64,000 nucleotides of DNA from Pseudacidovorax intermedius (lineage in GTDB: Bacteria; Pseudomonadota; Gammaproteobacteria; Burkholderiales; Burkholderiaceae_C), in contig NZ_QQAV01000001.1 in the NCBI RefSeq assembly GCF_003350475.1, positions 1,046,836 to 1,110,835 of the forward strand, given 5' to 3'. Positions 6,597 through 15,348 of this stretch are shown here, piece by piece (positions within the stretch are counted from its first letter, which is position 1; each line of letters begins with the position of its first letter). The notes under the pieces are model-generated. The model was not told where the DNA came from, did not search any database, and saw only the letters and a program-made list of their open reading frames with translations. The position numbers and the translations under genes are program-made.

Positions 6597-8701
6597 GCCT
6601 GGCGCTCCTGAATGTCGATCACGAGATTGGCGTTGGGGCTCACGCTGAGGGTGCCCAGGGGGCCCACCACCGTGGTGGTGCCGGCCTCTTCCACCAGCAC
6701 CGGCCCGGCGATGCGCTGGCCCGGGCGCAGGTCTTCCCGGGCGTACACGGGCGTGTCCACGAAGCCCTGGCGCTCCTGGAAATAGACGGGCCGGGTGGCC
6801 CTGGGCCGCGCGGGCTCGCCGGGCGGCAGCGGCCTGGGCTCGAAGCGCTGCCGTGGCGGCGCGCTGCCGGCCACGCGCAGGTTGACCAGTTCCACCGGCA
6901 CGTCCGGCGGTACCCGGCCGAACTTCTGCCGGTACTCGGCCCGGAAGGCCTGATCCAGGTCGTCGCGCCAGCGCTGCTCGCCCTGCGCGTCGTCGAAGGC
7001 GTAGGGGCCATCGGGCAGCGCAACGGTCAGATTGAAGCCCTGCCCGACGAAGCGCCCATCGGCCCGGCGCTGCAGATGCCGCGGGCCGAAACCCACCTCC
7101 AGCGCAGCCAGGGGCTGCGCGACCTCGGTCTCGAGTTCGGCGAAGGCCTGCTCCAGCTGCCGCAGGTCGTCGCTGACGGGCTTGAAGCTCACCGTGCGGG
7201 ACCGGTCGGCCCTGGCTGCCGACACCAGCAGGCCGAATGCCGAGGCGACGCCGGCTTCCGGCGGGCAGACGATGGTCGAGATGCCGATCTTGCGGGCCAC
7301 GTAGTAGGCGTGCAGCGGCCCGCCGCCGCCGGTGGCCACCAGGATGTACCGGCGTGGGTCCTGGCCCTTCTCCGCCACATGGACGCGCGCGGCCGCGGCC
7401 ATGTTCTCGGCCACGATGTTGTGCACGCCCCAGGCTGCCGCCGTGGCCTCGTGGCCCAGCGCCTGCCCCAGCGCCGAGAAGGCTGCGCGGGCCGGCGCGG
7501 CATCGATGGCGATCGATCCGCCGGCGAAGAAGTCGGCATTCAGGTAGCCCAGCAGCAGGTTGGCGTCCGTCACCGTGGGTTCCAGGCCGCCGCGTCCGTA
7601 GCACACCGGTCCCGGCTCGGAGCCGGCGCTCCGGGGCCCCACCTTGAGCAGGCCCAGCGGGTCGCGCTGCGCGATGCTGCCGCCGCCGGCCCCGATCTCG
7701 ATCAGGTCCACCGTGGTGATGTTGATCGGCATGCCGCTGCCCTCGGCGAAGCGCTTGCGCCGGGCCGCCTCGAAGCCGAAGGCGATCGACGGCGTACCCT
7801 CGTTGACCAGGCAGAGTTTGGCGGTCGTTCCGCCCATGTCGAAGGCCAGCAGGTTGGCCATCTGCTCGCGCAGGCTGTGGTACGTGGCCGAGATGGCCCC
7901 CGCCGCAGGCCCCGACTCGAGCAGGGCGATGGGGTGCTCGCGCGCATAGTCGATGCGTGCCAGGCCGCCGTTGGACAGCATCATCAGAACGTCTTCGGGC
8001 AGACCGATGCGGCCCAGCTGCTGCGCGAGGACGTCCAGATAGCGCCGGGCCATGGGCTTGATGTAGGCGCAGGCCAGCGTCGTGCTCATGCGCTCGTATT
8101 CGCGGATCACCGGCGCCGTCGCGCTGGACAGCGTCAGCGTGAGCTGGGGAAAGGCCTGCGCGATGGCCTGCGCGAGCTGGCGCTCGTGCCGATCCGAGCG
8201 ATAGGCATGCAGCAGGCAGATGGCCAGCGACTCCACACCCGCGTCCACCAGGCGGCCCACCTCGGCCAGCGCCGGCTCGATGGCCAGGGCCTCGATCTCC
8301 TGCCCCTGCGCATCCATCCGCCCCGCCACCTCGGCCCGCAGATGGCGGGGCGCCAGCGGCGGCGCGCGGTCGATCTGCAGGTCGTACAGGTCGTACTTGC
8401 GCTCGTTGCCCATCTCGATGATGTCGCCGAAGCCGCGGGTCGCGAGCATGCCCGTGCAGGCCCCGCGCCGCTCGATCAGCGCGTTGGTGAACAGCGTGGT
8501 GGCGTGCACCACCTGCCGCACGTCCGCGGCGGCAATGCCGTTGCGCTGCAGCAGTTGGCCGATGCCCTCGGCCACTGCCAGCGTGGGGTCCGCGTAGGTC
8601 GTCAGGACCTTCAGGCTGCGCTGTTCCCCGCTCGCGTGGTTCAGTGCGACCAGGTCGGTGAAGGTGCCGCCGATGTCGATGCCAATGGCCCAATGAGGCA
8701 A
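6593..8701 (-). CDS. Hydantoinase A/oxoprolinase-family subunit (HyuA)
   Basis: A 702-residue subunit with an actin-like ATPase fold that phosphorylates or activates the substrate for the HyuB partner. The phosphate loop AIGIDIGGTFTDLVALN is at the very N-terminus, HATTLFTNALIERRGA and LAFDMGGTTAKLCLV follow, and GAGGGSIAQRD is in the second half. The start is a TTG at 8701, chosen because it follows AGGAG with a short spacer and places the ATPase loop at residues 6-22; no ATG fits this position. It is first in the hyuA-hyuB-Bug run. Upstream on the same strand is the MocR regulator gene, 311 bp away. Whether the pair acts on 5-oxoproline, hydantoins or another compound is open. Confidence 0.87.
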   Translation of the reverse strand: MPHWAIGIDIGGTFTDLVALNHASGEQRSLKVLTTYADPTLAVAEGIGQLLQRNGIAAADVRQVVHATTLFTNALIERRGACTGMLATRGFGDIIEMGNERKYDLYDLQIDRAPPLAPRHLRAEVAGRMDAQGQEIEALAIEPALAEVGRLVDAGVESLAICLLHAYRSDRHERQLAQAIAQAFPQLTLTLSSATAPVIREYERMSTTLACAYIKPMARRYLDVLAQQLGRIGLPEDVLMMLSNGGLARIDYAREHPIALLESGPAAGAISATYHSLREQMANLLAFDMGGTTAKLCLVNEGTPSIAFGFEAARRKRFAEGSGMPINITTVDLIEIGAGGGSIAQRDPLGLLKVGPRSAGSEPGPVCYGRGGLEPTVTDANLLLGYLNADFFAGGSIAIDAAPARAAFSALGQALGHEATAAAWGVHNIVAENMAAAARVHVAEKGQDPRRYILVATGGGGPLHAYYVARKIGISTIVCPPEAGVASAFGLLVSAARADRSRTVSFKPVSDDLRQLEQAFAELETEVAQPLAALEVGFGPRHLQRRADGRFVGQGFNLTVALPDGPYAFDDAQGEQRWRDDLDQAFRAEYRQKFGRVPPDVPVELVNLRVAGSAPPRQRFEPRPLPPGEPARPRATRPVYFQERQGFVDTPVYAREDLRPGQRIAGPVLVEEAGTTTVVGPLGTLSVSPNANLVIDIQERQA

Positions 8702-9012
8702 AGCAGTACTCCTATGGATTTCGTGTGGGGTGACAGGGCGAGGCCGAAGAGCTGCAGCGCTGACAAGAAAGGGGAGGGCGATTGTTGCGCGACGGGCTCC
8801 AACTCGACGGCGTACAGCCCGGATGCCCCTGTGACGTCGCGGCGCCATAAGGCATGCCCCGGCTCGCCGGGCAAGGCGGGATGCATGACGCGTCGCATGG
8901 CCTGACTTGGCCACGCCCAATAGGGGTGTCACTGTCTTCGGAGTCTTGGGCGGAGCGCATGACGATGCGTGCATGCGCACGCTCTGCGAGGGGGCGGCGC
9001 CGTTCCCGACGG
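8702..9012. other. Intergenic region upstream of hyuA
   Basis: The 311 bp between the MocR gene and hyuA hold no gene. They should carry the hyuA promoter. The only symmetric site I noticed is GACGCGTC (8887-8894) within a GCAT-rich context about 190 bp before the hyuA start. I could not place a convincing promoter. Confidence 0.4.
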
Positions 9013-10563
9013 TCAATGCACCGGCGCCGCCCGCCGTACCCCCCGCGCGGCGGCCAGCTCGTGCACCGCCAGCGCCAGCGCCCGCACGCCGGCCTCGATC
9101 TGCGCCCCCGAGATGGACGACAGCCGCAGCCGGAACTGCGGGCACGGATAGGGCGGCTGGTCGTAGAACACGCGCCCCGCCTCGATCAGCACGCCATGGC
9201 CGCGGGCCACGTCGGCCAGCTCGGCGGAATCCAGCCAGTCGGGCCCCTCCACCCACACCGAAGCGCCGCCCTGCGGCGGCGTGAAGCGGAAGTCCGGCAG
9301 GTACTGCCGCAGCGCCTGCGCCACCCGCGCCAGGCGCTCCTGCATGATCTGGTTGACCCGCCGCGCATGCGACTCGTGGTGCCCCAGCGAGAGAAAGAGC
9401 GCATAGGCGTGCTGCAGGAAGGCGCTGGGGTGGCGCACCATGGCATGGCGCAGCACCCGCAGCTCGGCGATCAGCTCGCGCGAGGCCACGATGTAGCCCA
9501 GCCGCAAGGCCGGCGACAGGCTCTTGGAGAGCGAGCCGATGTAGATCACCCGCCCGCCCGTGTCCAGGCTCTTGAGCGCGGGCATGGGCATGCCGGCGTA
9601 CAGGTTCTCGGCCTCGTAGTCGTCCTCGACGATGACGAAGTCCTGCAGCTCGGCCTTGCGCAGCAGCCACTGGCGCCGCTCCAGGCTCAGCGTGCGCGTG
9701 GTCGGGCTCTGGTGGCTGGGCGTGACGAAGACGTAGTCCACCTGCGGCATGGCGTCCACCACCAGGCCGTCGTCGTCCACCGCGATGTTGACGAAGCGCG
9801 GGTCGCGCACGCGGAAGGAATTGCGCGCATGCGGATGGCCCGGCTCCTCGAAGCCGACGCGGGTGCGGGCATCGAACAGGGCCTCGGCCAGCAGGTAGAA
9901 GGCATGCTGCGAGCCCACGGTGATCAGGATCTCGTCGGCCAGCGCATACACGCCGCGCTTGGGCAGCAGCCGCTGGCGGATCTGCGTGACCAGGTCGTCC
10001 ACGTCCACCTGCTCGAAGTCGGGTGTCCAGTGCGGCAGCTGTACCCGCGCCAGGCTGCGCAGGCAGCATTCGCGGAAGTCGTCGGTGGGAAAGAGCTCCG
10101 GGTCGTAGGTGCCGTAGACGAACTGGTAGGGGTAGTCGTGCCAGCGCTCGGGCTTGGCCAGCGTGGGCCGGTCGCGCTGCGAGCGCAGCACGCGGGCGCG
10201 CCAGTCGGGCGGGCGCGGCGTGTTTCCGGCCGTGGCCTCGGGCGCGAAGGGATTGGCCTCGGCCGGCGCCGCCTGCAGCGGCGAGGCATCGGCCGCCACG
10301 AACACGCCGCGCCGCGGGCGGGCCTCCAGAAAGCCTTCTTCCACCAGTTGCTCGTAGGCCGCCGTGACCGTGTTGCGGCTGAGGGAAAGGGCCTGTGCCA
10401 AGTCGCGCGAGGAGGGCAGCGGCGTGCCCGCGCCCAGCCGGCCATCGAGGATGGCCTGCACGATCACCGCGCGCAGCCGCACCTGGATCGGCAGGCCGGG
10501 CTGCTCCGGCAGGCGGAAGAGGCGGGCCCACAAGGGGCGGTTCGGATCGTCGGTGGCGGGCAT
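9013..10563 (-). CDS. MocR-type regulator (GntR wHTH fused to PLP aminotransferase-like domain)
   Basis: A 516-residue transcription factor of the MocR/PdxR/GabR type. A GntR winged helix occupies about residues 20-92 (SRDLAQALSLSRNTVTAAYE is the HTH). An aminotransferase fold I domain follows, with Asp314 in VEDDYEAE and the pyridoxal-phosphate lysine Lys347 in GSLSKSLSPALRLGY. Both PLP residues are intact, so PLP sensing is expected. ATG 10563 is used because it opens directly into the wHTH; an upstream start at 10599 adds only 12 residues. The gene faces away from the long operon starting at 10743 and lies upstream of hyuAB on the same strand, so it may control either or both. Members typically respond to amines or amino acids such as GABA, taurine or ectoine derivatives. 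Confidence 0.9.
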   Translation of the reverse strand: MPATDDPNRPLWARLFRLPEQPGLPIQVRLRAVIVQAILDGRLGAGTPLPSSRDLAQALSLSRNTVTAAYEQLVEEGFLEARPRRGVFVAADASPLQAAPAEANPFAPEATAGNTPRPPDWRARVLRSQRDRPTLAKPERWHDYPYQFVYGTYDPELFPTDDFRECCLRSLARVQLPHWTPDFEQVDVDDLVTQIRQRLLPKRGVYALADEILITVGSQHAFYLLAEALFDARTRVGFEEPGHPHARNSFRVRDPRFVNIAVDDDGLVVDAMPQVDYVFVTPSHQSPTTRTLSLERRQWLLRKAELQDFVIVEDDYEAENLYAGMPMPALKSLDTGGRVIYIGSLSKSLSPALRLGYIVASRELIAELRVLRHAMVRHPSAFLQHAYALFLSLGHHESHARRVNQIMQERLARVAQALRQYLPDFRFTPPQGGASVWVEGPDWLDSAELADVARGHGVLIEAGRVFYDQPPYPCPQFRLRLSSISGAQIEAGVRALALAVHELAAARGVRRAAPVH

Positions 10564-10664
10564 GGCGGATGGGTCGAGGAAATGCGTGCGCATGCACACA
10601 AGCGGGGCGCGATCACGCTGTTGGTGCGTCGCTGGCGCCCCGTGGCTTGGCCGATGGGCCGGCT

Positions 10665-10702
10665 CTGGCTCTATGGCGCTGCGCGGTCGCTTCCTAGACT
10701 GG
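10665..10702. promoter_or_regulatory. Candidate MocR half-sites in the divergent promoter region
   Basis: CTGGCTCTA (10665-10673) and CTAGACTGG (10694-10702) lie in the 179-bp gap between the MocR gene and the divergent operon. Spaced half-sites containing a CTGG core have been described for some MocR regulators. The match is weak and I place little weight on it. Confidence 0.2.
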
Positions 10703-10742
10703 CCTGCATCTTTCGCGCCACGCCTTGCCTGCTGCCCCTGCC

Positions 10743-11144
10743 ATGACTTCTGCTCCTTCTTCGCCCGTCACCGTGGAGATGCTCGCCGCCTTCTCCGACG
10801 CCTGGAACTGCCACGACCTGCCCGCGCTGATGGGCTTCATGCATGCCGACTGCGTGTTCGAGACCGCCGCCGGTCCCGAGGTCTGCGGCGCACGCCACAG
10901 CGGTCCCGAGGCCGTGGCCGCGGCCTTCGAGGCGGCGTGGAAGAACTTCCCCGATGCGCAGTGGCGCAACGGCCGGCATTTCGTGGCCGGCGAGCGCGGC
11001 GTCTCGGAATGGACGTTCACCGGCACCGCCGCCGACGGCTCGCGCGTCGAGGCCGATGGCGTGGACGTGTTCACCTTCAAGGACGGAAAGATCCTGGTGA
11101 AGAACGCCTTCCGCAAGATGCGCCCCGCGCTGCCCAAGGCCTGA
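10743..11144 (+). CDS. SnoaL/NTF2-like small protein
   Basis: A 133-residue soluble protein with the SnoaL-like (NTF2 fold) pattern: an N-terminal helix pair with FSDAWNCHDLPALMGFMHAD, a strand CVFETAAGPEVCGARHSG, a helix with VAAAFEAAWKNFPDAQW, and C-terminal strands ending VDVFTFKDGKILVKNAFRKM. The fold binds small molecules and serves as an isomerase, hydrolase or accessory protein; the actual reaction cannot be told. It is the first gene of the operon controlled, probably, by the divergent MocR protein, and it precedes the flavoenzyme gene by 21 bp. The ATG at 10743 is preferred over an in-frame upstream codon at 10725 because it starts the conserved part. Confidence 0.75.
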   Translation: MTSAPSSPVTVEMLAAFSDAWNCHDLPALMGFMHADCVFETAAGPEVCGARHSGPEAVAAAFEAAWKNFPDAQWRNGRHFVAGERGVSEWTFTGTAADGSRVEADGVDVFTFKDGKILVKNAFRKMRPALPKA

Positions 11145-11165
11145 GCCAAGTCGGAGCACCGCACC

Positions 11166-12566
11166 ATGGCCATCACCACCCCGCGCGAAGTCTTCGCGCC
11201 CTACGACCCGGCCTACGACCCGCTGGTCTCGCCCGGCCCCGGCCACAACCGCGACTACGCGCCCACCTACTGGGCCGCCACCGCCGGCACGCCGCCGGAC
11301 GACGACGGCCCCATCACCGCCGATGTGGATGCCGATGTGGTCATCATCGGCTCGGGCTTCACCGGCCTGGCCGCGGCCCTGTTTCTCGCGAAAGAGCATG
11401 GCATCAAGGCCACGGTGCTCGAAGCCAACCGCGTCGCCTGGGGCTGCACCAGCCGCAACGGCGGCCAGGGTCAGAACGCCAGCGGCCGGCTCTACCGCTC
11501 GCAATGGATCGAGCGCTGGGGCCTGGACGTGGCGAAGAAGCTCGATGCCGAGATCCGCTTCGGCTTCCAGACCTTCGCCGACCTGGTGGCGCAGATCGAC
11601 TGCGACGCGCAGCCGGGCGGCCACCTGTTCGTGGCGCACCGCGACAAGAAGATGGACTTCCTGCGCCGCGAGACCGAGGTCATGCGCCAGCACTTCGGCT
11701 ACGACGCCCGCATGCTGTCGGCCGAGGAAGTGCGCCGCGACTGGTGCGGCGACCAGGACGCCAAGGGCGCGCAGTACGAGTCCGAAGGCATCTCGGTGCA
11801 TCCGCTCAAGCTGGCCCACGGCTACCTGAAGATGGCGCGCGAACTGGGCGCCCGCGTTCACCCGGCCAGCCCGGTCATCGGCTGGGAGACGAAGAACGGC
11901 GTGCACCATCTGCGTACGCCCGGCGGCACGGTGCGCGCGCGCGCCGTGGGCATCGCCACCGGGGCGTACACGGCGCCGGGCCTGTACCCGGGGCTGAAGA
12001 ACCGCTACTTCCCGGTGCTGTCCAACTCCATCGTCACGCGCCCGCTCACGCCGGCCGAGCTGGAGGCCACGGGCTTCAAGACGCGCATCGCCATCACCGA
12101 CACGCGTACGTTGCGCTTCTATTACCGCCTGCTGCCCGACAACCGCGTGCAGATCGGCAGCCGCAGCGCCATCACCGGCGCGGACGCGCACCGCGAGGCG
12201 CACTACCGCCTGCTCACCGAAGGGCTGGCGCGCAAGTTCCCGGCGCTCAAGGACATCGAAATTGCCCACTCCTGGTGGGGCTGGGTGGACGTGAGCCACG
12301 ACATGATGCCCCGCATCGTGCAGCCCGATGCCGCGCAGCAGGTCTTCTATGCGCTGGGCTATGGCGGCAACGGCGTTTCGTTCTCTGCCCACGCGGGCCG
12401 CCGCATGGCGCAGCGCATCGCCGGCCAGGCCGATGCCGCCTTCGGCCTGCCCATCTACCAGGGCGCGCTGCCCTTTCCGGCGCAGGGCGAATGGGCCGCG
12501 CCCTTCCGCCGCCTGGGCCAAAGCTTGCTCTACCGCTGGTACTGGCTGCGCGACGAAGTGCTCTGA
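11166..12566 (+). CDS. FAD-dependent oxidoreductase, D-amino-acid-oxidase family (PuuB-like)
   Basis: A 466-residue flavoenzyme of the DAO family. The Rossmann loop GSGFTG at residues 62-67 lies in VVIIGSGFTGLAAALFLAKE, with the typical CTSRNGGQ block after it and the C-terminal FAD-binding GYGGNGVSFSAHAGRRMA. The long N-terminal extension (about 55 residues) and the overall pattern resemble gamma-glutamylputrescine oxidase and related enzymes that oxidise secondary or acylated amines to aldehydes or imines. It lies between the SnoaL-like gene and the dipeptide-type importer genes, so its substrate is probably an imported amine or amino-acid derivative. The precise substrate is unknown. Confidence 0.82.
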   Translation: MAITTPREVFAPYDPAYDPLVSPGPGHNRDYAPTYWAATAGTPPDDDGPITADVDADVVIIGSGFTGLAAALFLAKEHGIKATVLEANRVAWGCTSRNGGQGQNASGRLYRSQWIERWGLDVAKKLDAEIRFGFQTFADLVAQIDCDAQPGGHLFVAHRDKKMDFLRRETEVMRQHFGYDARMLSAEEVRRDWCGDQDAKGAQYESEGISVHPLKLAHGYLKMARELGARVHPASPVIGWETKNGVHHLRTPGGTVRARAVGIATGAYTAPGLYPGLKNRYFPVLSNSIVTRPLTPAELEATGFKTRIAITDTRTLRFYYRLLPDNRVQIGSRSAITGADAHREAHYRLLTEGLARKFPALKDIEIAHSWWGWVDVSHDMMPRIVQPDAAQQVFYALGYGGNGVSFSAHAGRRMAQRIAGQADAAFGLPIYQGALPFPAQGEWAAPFRRLGQSLLYRWYWLRDEVL

Positions 12567-12611
12567 GCCGCGGCGTCCCCTTTCTTTCCATTCGATCCAG
12601 GAGTGCATTCC

Positions 12612-14210
12612 ATGACCACCCCGTTCCTCACCCGCCGTGCCCTGTCGCTCGCGGCGGCCGCCGTGCTGGCCGGCAGCAGCCTGCTCGGCACCGCTGCCCA
12701 GGCCCAGGAGATCAAGAAGGGCGGCACGCTGGTGATCGGCACCACGCAGGCGCCGCGCCACCTCAACGGCGCCGTGCAGTCGGGCATCGCCACGGCCGTG
12801 CCGTCGACCCAGCTCTTCGCCAGTCCGCTGCGCTTCGACGACAAGTGGAACCCGCAGCCCTACCTGGCCGAAAGCTGGAAGCTGGCCGAGGACGGCAAGT
12901 CGCTCACGCTCAACCTGCGCAAGGACGCCGTCTTCCACGACGGCAAGCCCATCACGTCGGAGGACGTGGCCTTCTCCATCATGGCGATCAAGGCCAACCA
13001 CCCCTTCTCGACCATGCTCGCGCCGGTGGAGAAGGTGGAGACGCCCAACCCCACCACCGCCATCATCCGCATGAGCACGCCGCACCCTGCGATCGTGCTG
13101 GCCATGTCGCCGGCCCTGTGCCCGATCATGCCCAAGCACATCTACGGCGACGGCACCGACCTCAAGAACAACCCGCGCAACAGCCAGAACCTGGTGGGCT
13201 CCGGGCCCTTCAAGCTGGTGGAGTTCAAGGCCGGCCAGCGCGTGGTGATGGAGAAGTTCGACAAGTTCTTCCTGCCCGGCAAGCCCTACCTCGACAAGAT
13301 CATCCTGAACATCGTGCCCGACACGCAGAGCCTGGTGCTGGGCCTGGAGCGCGGCGACCTGCAGATGCTGCCCTACGCCGCCGGCGCCGTGGACCTCAAG
13401 CGCCTGAAGGCCAACCCAAACCTGGTGATGACCGACAAGGGCTTCGAGGGCATCGGCCCCATCAACTGGCTGGCCTTCAACACCGCGAAGAAGCCGCTGA
13501 ACGACGTCAACGTGCGCAAGGCCATCGCCTATGCCATCGACAAGAACTTCATCACCAAGGCGCTGATGGGCGGCTTCGCCACCGTGGACGACGGTCCCAT
13601 CGTGCCCAGCAGCCCCTTTGCCGTGCCCGACCTGGTGAAGTACCCGCTGGACCTGAAGAAGTCGGCCGAGCTGCTGGACGCCGCCGGCCTCAAGCCCGGC
13701 GCGGGTGGCGAGCGCTTCAAGCTCACCATCGACTACATCCCCGGCAACGACGAGCAGCAGAAGAACGTGGCCGAGTACCTGCGCTCGCAGCTCAAGAAGG
13801 TGGGCATCGGCGTGGAGGTGCGCGCCTCGGCCGACTTCCCGGCCTGGGCCAAGCGCATCGCCAGCCGTGACTTCGACATGACCATGGACACGGTCTTCAA
13901 CTGGGGCGACCCGGTCATCGGCGTGCACCGCACCTACCTGTCGACCAACATCAAGCCCATCGTCTGGACCAACACGCAGGACTATGCCAACCCCAAGGTG
14001 GACGAGCTGTTGAATGCGGCCGGCGGCATCATGGACCCGGTCAAGCGCAAGGCCTACTACGCCACCTTCCAGAAGATCGTGACGGACGAGGTGCCCATCG
14101 TCTACATCAACCTGGCGCCCTACCACACGGTGGCCAGCAAGCGCGTGGGCAACCTGCCGACCACCATCTGGGGCCCTGCGTCGCCCATGGACGACGTGTA
14201 CTTGAAATAA
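12612..14210 (+). CDS. DppA/OppA-family periplasmic binding protein
   Basis: A 532-residue secreted solute-binding protein (family 5, SBP_bac_5) of a dipeptide/oligopeptide/nickel type ABC importer. A signal peptide covers about residues 1-31 (LTRRALSLAAAAVLAGSSLL, cleavage after AQA). The mature protein has the family patterns VIGTTQAPRHLNGAV, LRKDAVFHDGKPITSEDVAFS and GSGPFKLVEFKAGQRVVMEK. The ATG at 12612 is chosen because AGGAG lies a good distance upstream; a GTG at 12603 is in frame but poorly placed. A 160-bp gap with a strong stem-loop separates it from the first permease gene. The ligand need not be a peptide; the neighbouring flavoenzyme and amidohydrolase suggest a nitrogen-containing small molecule. 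Confidence 0.9.
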   Translation: MTTPFLTRRALSLAAAAVLAGSSLLGTAAQAQEIKKGGTLVIGTTQAPRHLNGAVQSGIATAVPSTQLFASPLRFDDKWNPQPYLAESWKLAEDGKSLTLNLRKDAVFHDGKPITSEDVAFSIMAIKANHPFSTMLAPVEKVETPNPTTAIIRMSTPHPAIVLAMSPALCPIMPKHIYGDGTDLKNNPRNSQNLVGSGPFKLVEFKAGQRVVMEKFDKFFLPGKPYLDKIILNIVPDTQSLVLGLERGDLQMLPYAAGAVDLKRLKANPNLVMTDKGFEGIGPINWLAFNTAKKPLNDVNVRKAIAYAIDKNFITKALMGGFATVDDGPIVPSSPFAVPDLVKYPLDLKKSAELLDAAGLKPGAGGERFKLTIDYIPGNDEQQKNVAEYLRSQLKKVGIGVEVRASADFPAWAKRIASRDFDMTMDTVFNWGDPVIGVHRTYLSTNIKPIVWTNTQDYANPKVDELLNAAGGIMDPVKRKAYYATFQKIVTDEVPIVYINLAPYHTVASKRVGNLPTTIWGPASPMDDVYLK

Positions 14211-14245
14211 CACCCCCGTTTCTTGCTCACTTCGTGTAGCCGAAT

Positions 14246-14298
14246 CCCCCCTCAAGGGGGCACCACCAGCGGCCCGGCAAAGCCGGTTCCGCGGTGGT
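14246..14298. repeat. Composite stem-loop element, copy 1
   Basis: A C-rich/G-rich hairpin (14247-14260, CCCCC-TCAA-GGGGG) is followed by a long nested hairpin (14262-14298). The nested part pairs ACCACC with GGTGGT, GCGG with CCGC, and CCGGC with GCCGG around an AAA loop; it carries a one-base bulge on the left and a C versus TT internal loop. It sits between the binding-protein and permease genes of the dipeptide-type operon. The same architecture with changed but still paired arms occurs at 63066-63148. Confidence 0.7.
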
Positions 14299-14370
14299 TC
14301 CCGCCTCCTTGCCCTGTAGGTGGCGATCTGGCGAGCAAGGCTTGCTTCCATCCATGAAAGAACTTTTCAC

Positions 14371-15345
14371 ATGAAGCTGCTCAAGCCCCTGGCCTCGCGG
14401 CTGCTCCAGGCCCTGGGCCTGGTGCTCGCCGTGGTGGTGCTCAACTTCGCGCTGGTGCATGCCGCGCCCGGCGATCCGGTGGAGACCATCGCCGGCATGA
14501 GCGGTGGCATGTCCGAGGAGCTGAAGGCTGAGCTGCGCCAGAGCTACGGTCTTGACCGCCCGCTGCCGGTGCAGCTGGGCATCTACCTGGCGCGGGTGGC
14601 GCGGCTGGACCTGGGCCAGTCCTACATCTTCAACCTGCCGGTGGTCGATCTGATTGCCGAGCGCATCCCGGCCACGCTGCTGCTGGTGCTGAGCTCGGTG
14701 GTCTGCGCCTTCCTCATCGGCACTGCGCTGGGCGTGCTGGCCGCGCGCAAGCCCAACGGCTGGCTGTCGCAGGCGATCACGGTGTTCTCGCTGGTGGGCT
14801 TCGCGGCGCCGGTGTTCTGGAGCGGGATGATGCTGATGATCCTGTTCGCTTCGGTGTGGCCGATCCTGCCCGTGTCGGACATGCGTTCGGTGGACAGCGA
14901 CGGCCGCGGCCTGGCCGGCGTGATCGACGTGCTGTGGCACCTGGTGCTGCCGATGTTCACGCTGTCGATGGTGTACCTGGCGCAGTACAGCCGGCTGGCG
15001 CGCGCCAGCATGCTGGAGGTGCTGGGCGCCGACTTCATCCGCACCGCACGCGCCAAGGGCCTGGCCGAGGGCGTGGTGCTCTACAAGCACGCGCTGCGCA
15101 ACGCCGTGCTGCCGGTGGTGACGGTGCTGGGCCTGCAGTTCGGCAACGTGCTGGCGGGCGCCATCCTGGTCGAGACGGTCTTCAACTGGCCCGGCCTCGG
15201 TCGCCTGGCCTACGAGTCGGTGCTGCGGCGGGACTACCCGACCATCCTGGGCGTGCTGCTGCTGTCGGCCGTGGTGGTGCTGGTGATGAACCTGCTGACG
15301 GACCTCTGCTACCGCCTCATCGACCCCCGCATCAAGAGCAAGTAA
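14371..15345 (+). CDS. DppB/OppB-family ABC permease
   Basis: Inner-membrane permease of 324 residues. The protein opens with a membrane helix (LLQALGLVLAVVVLNFALVH), has a periplasmic segment, and then five more hydrophobic stretches; the EAA loop is near residue 225 (RTARAKGLAEGVVLYKHALRNAVLPVVTVLG). This is the standard layout of the first permease of peptide and nickel type importers. The ATG at 14371 follows the stem-loop gap; an in-frame start at 14320 would add 17 non-hydrophobic residues and is rejected. The second permease gene begins 3 bp after its stop, so the two are co-translated. Confidence 0.9.
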   Translation: MKLLKPLASRLLQALGLVLAVVVLNFALVHAAPGDPVETIAGMSGGMSEELKAELRQSYGLDRPLPVQLGIYLARVARLDLGQSYIFNLPVVDLIAERIPATLLLVLSSVVCAFLIGTALGVLAARKPNGWLSQAITVFSLVGFAAPVFWSGMMLMILFASVWPILPVSDMRSVDSDGRGLAGVIDVLWHLVLPMFTLSMVYLAQYSRLARASMLEVLGADFIRTARAKGLAEGVVLYKHALRNAVLPVVTVLGLQFGNVLAGAILVETVFNWPGLGRLAYESVLRRDYPTILGVLLLSAVVVLVMNLLTDLCYRLIDPRIKSK

Positions 15346-15348
15346 GCC

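Noticed and set aside
6593-10597. One long minus-strand frame running through both the MocR and HyuA genes
   Set aside because: The MocR protein has its own stop at 9013 in another frame and HyuA has a TTG start with a strong ribosome site; the long frame is open only because GC-rich DNA has few stops.
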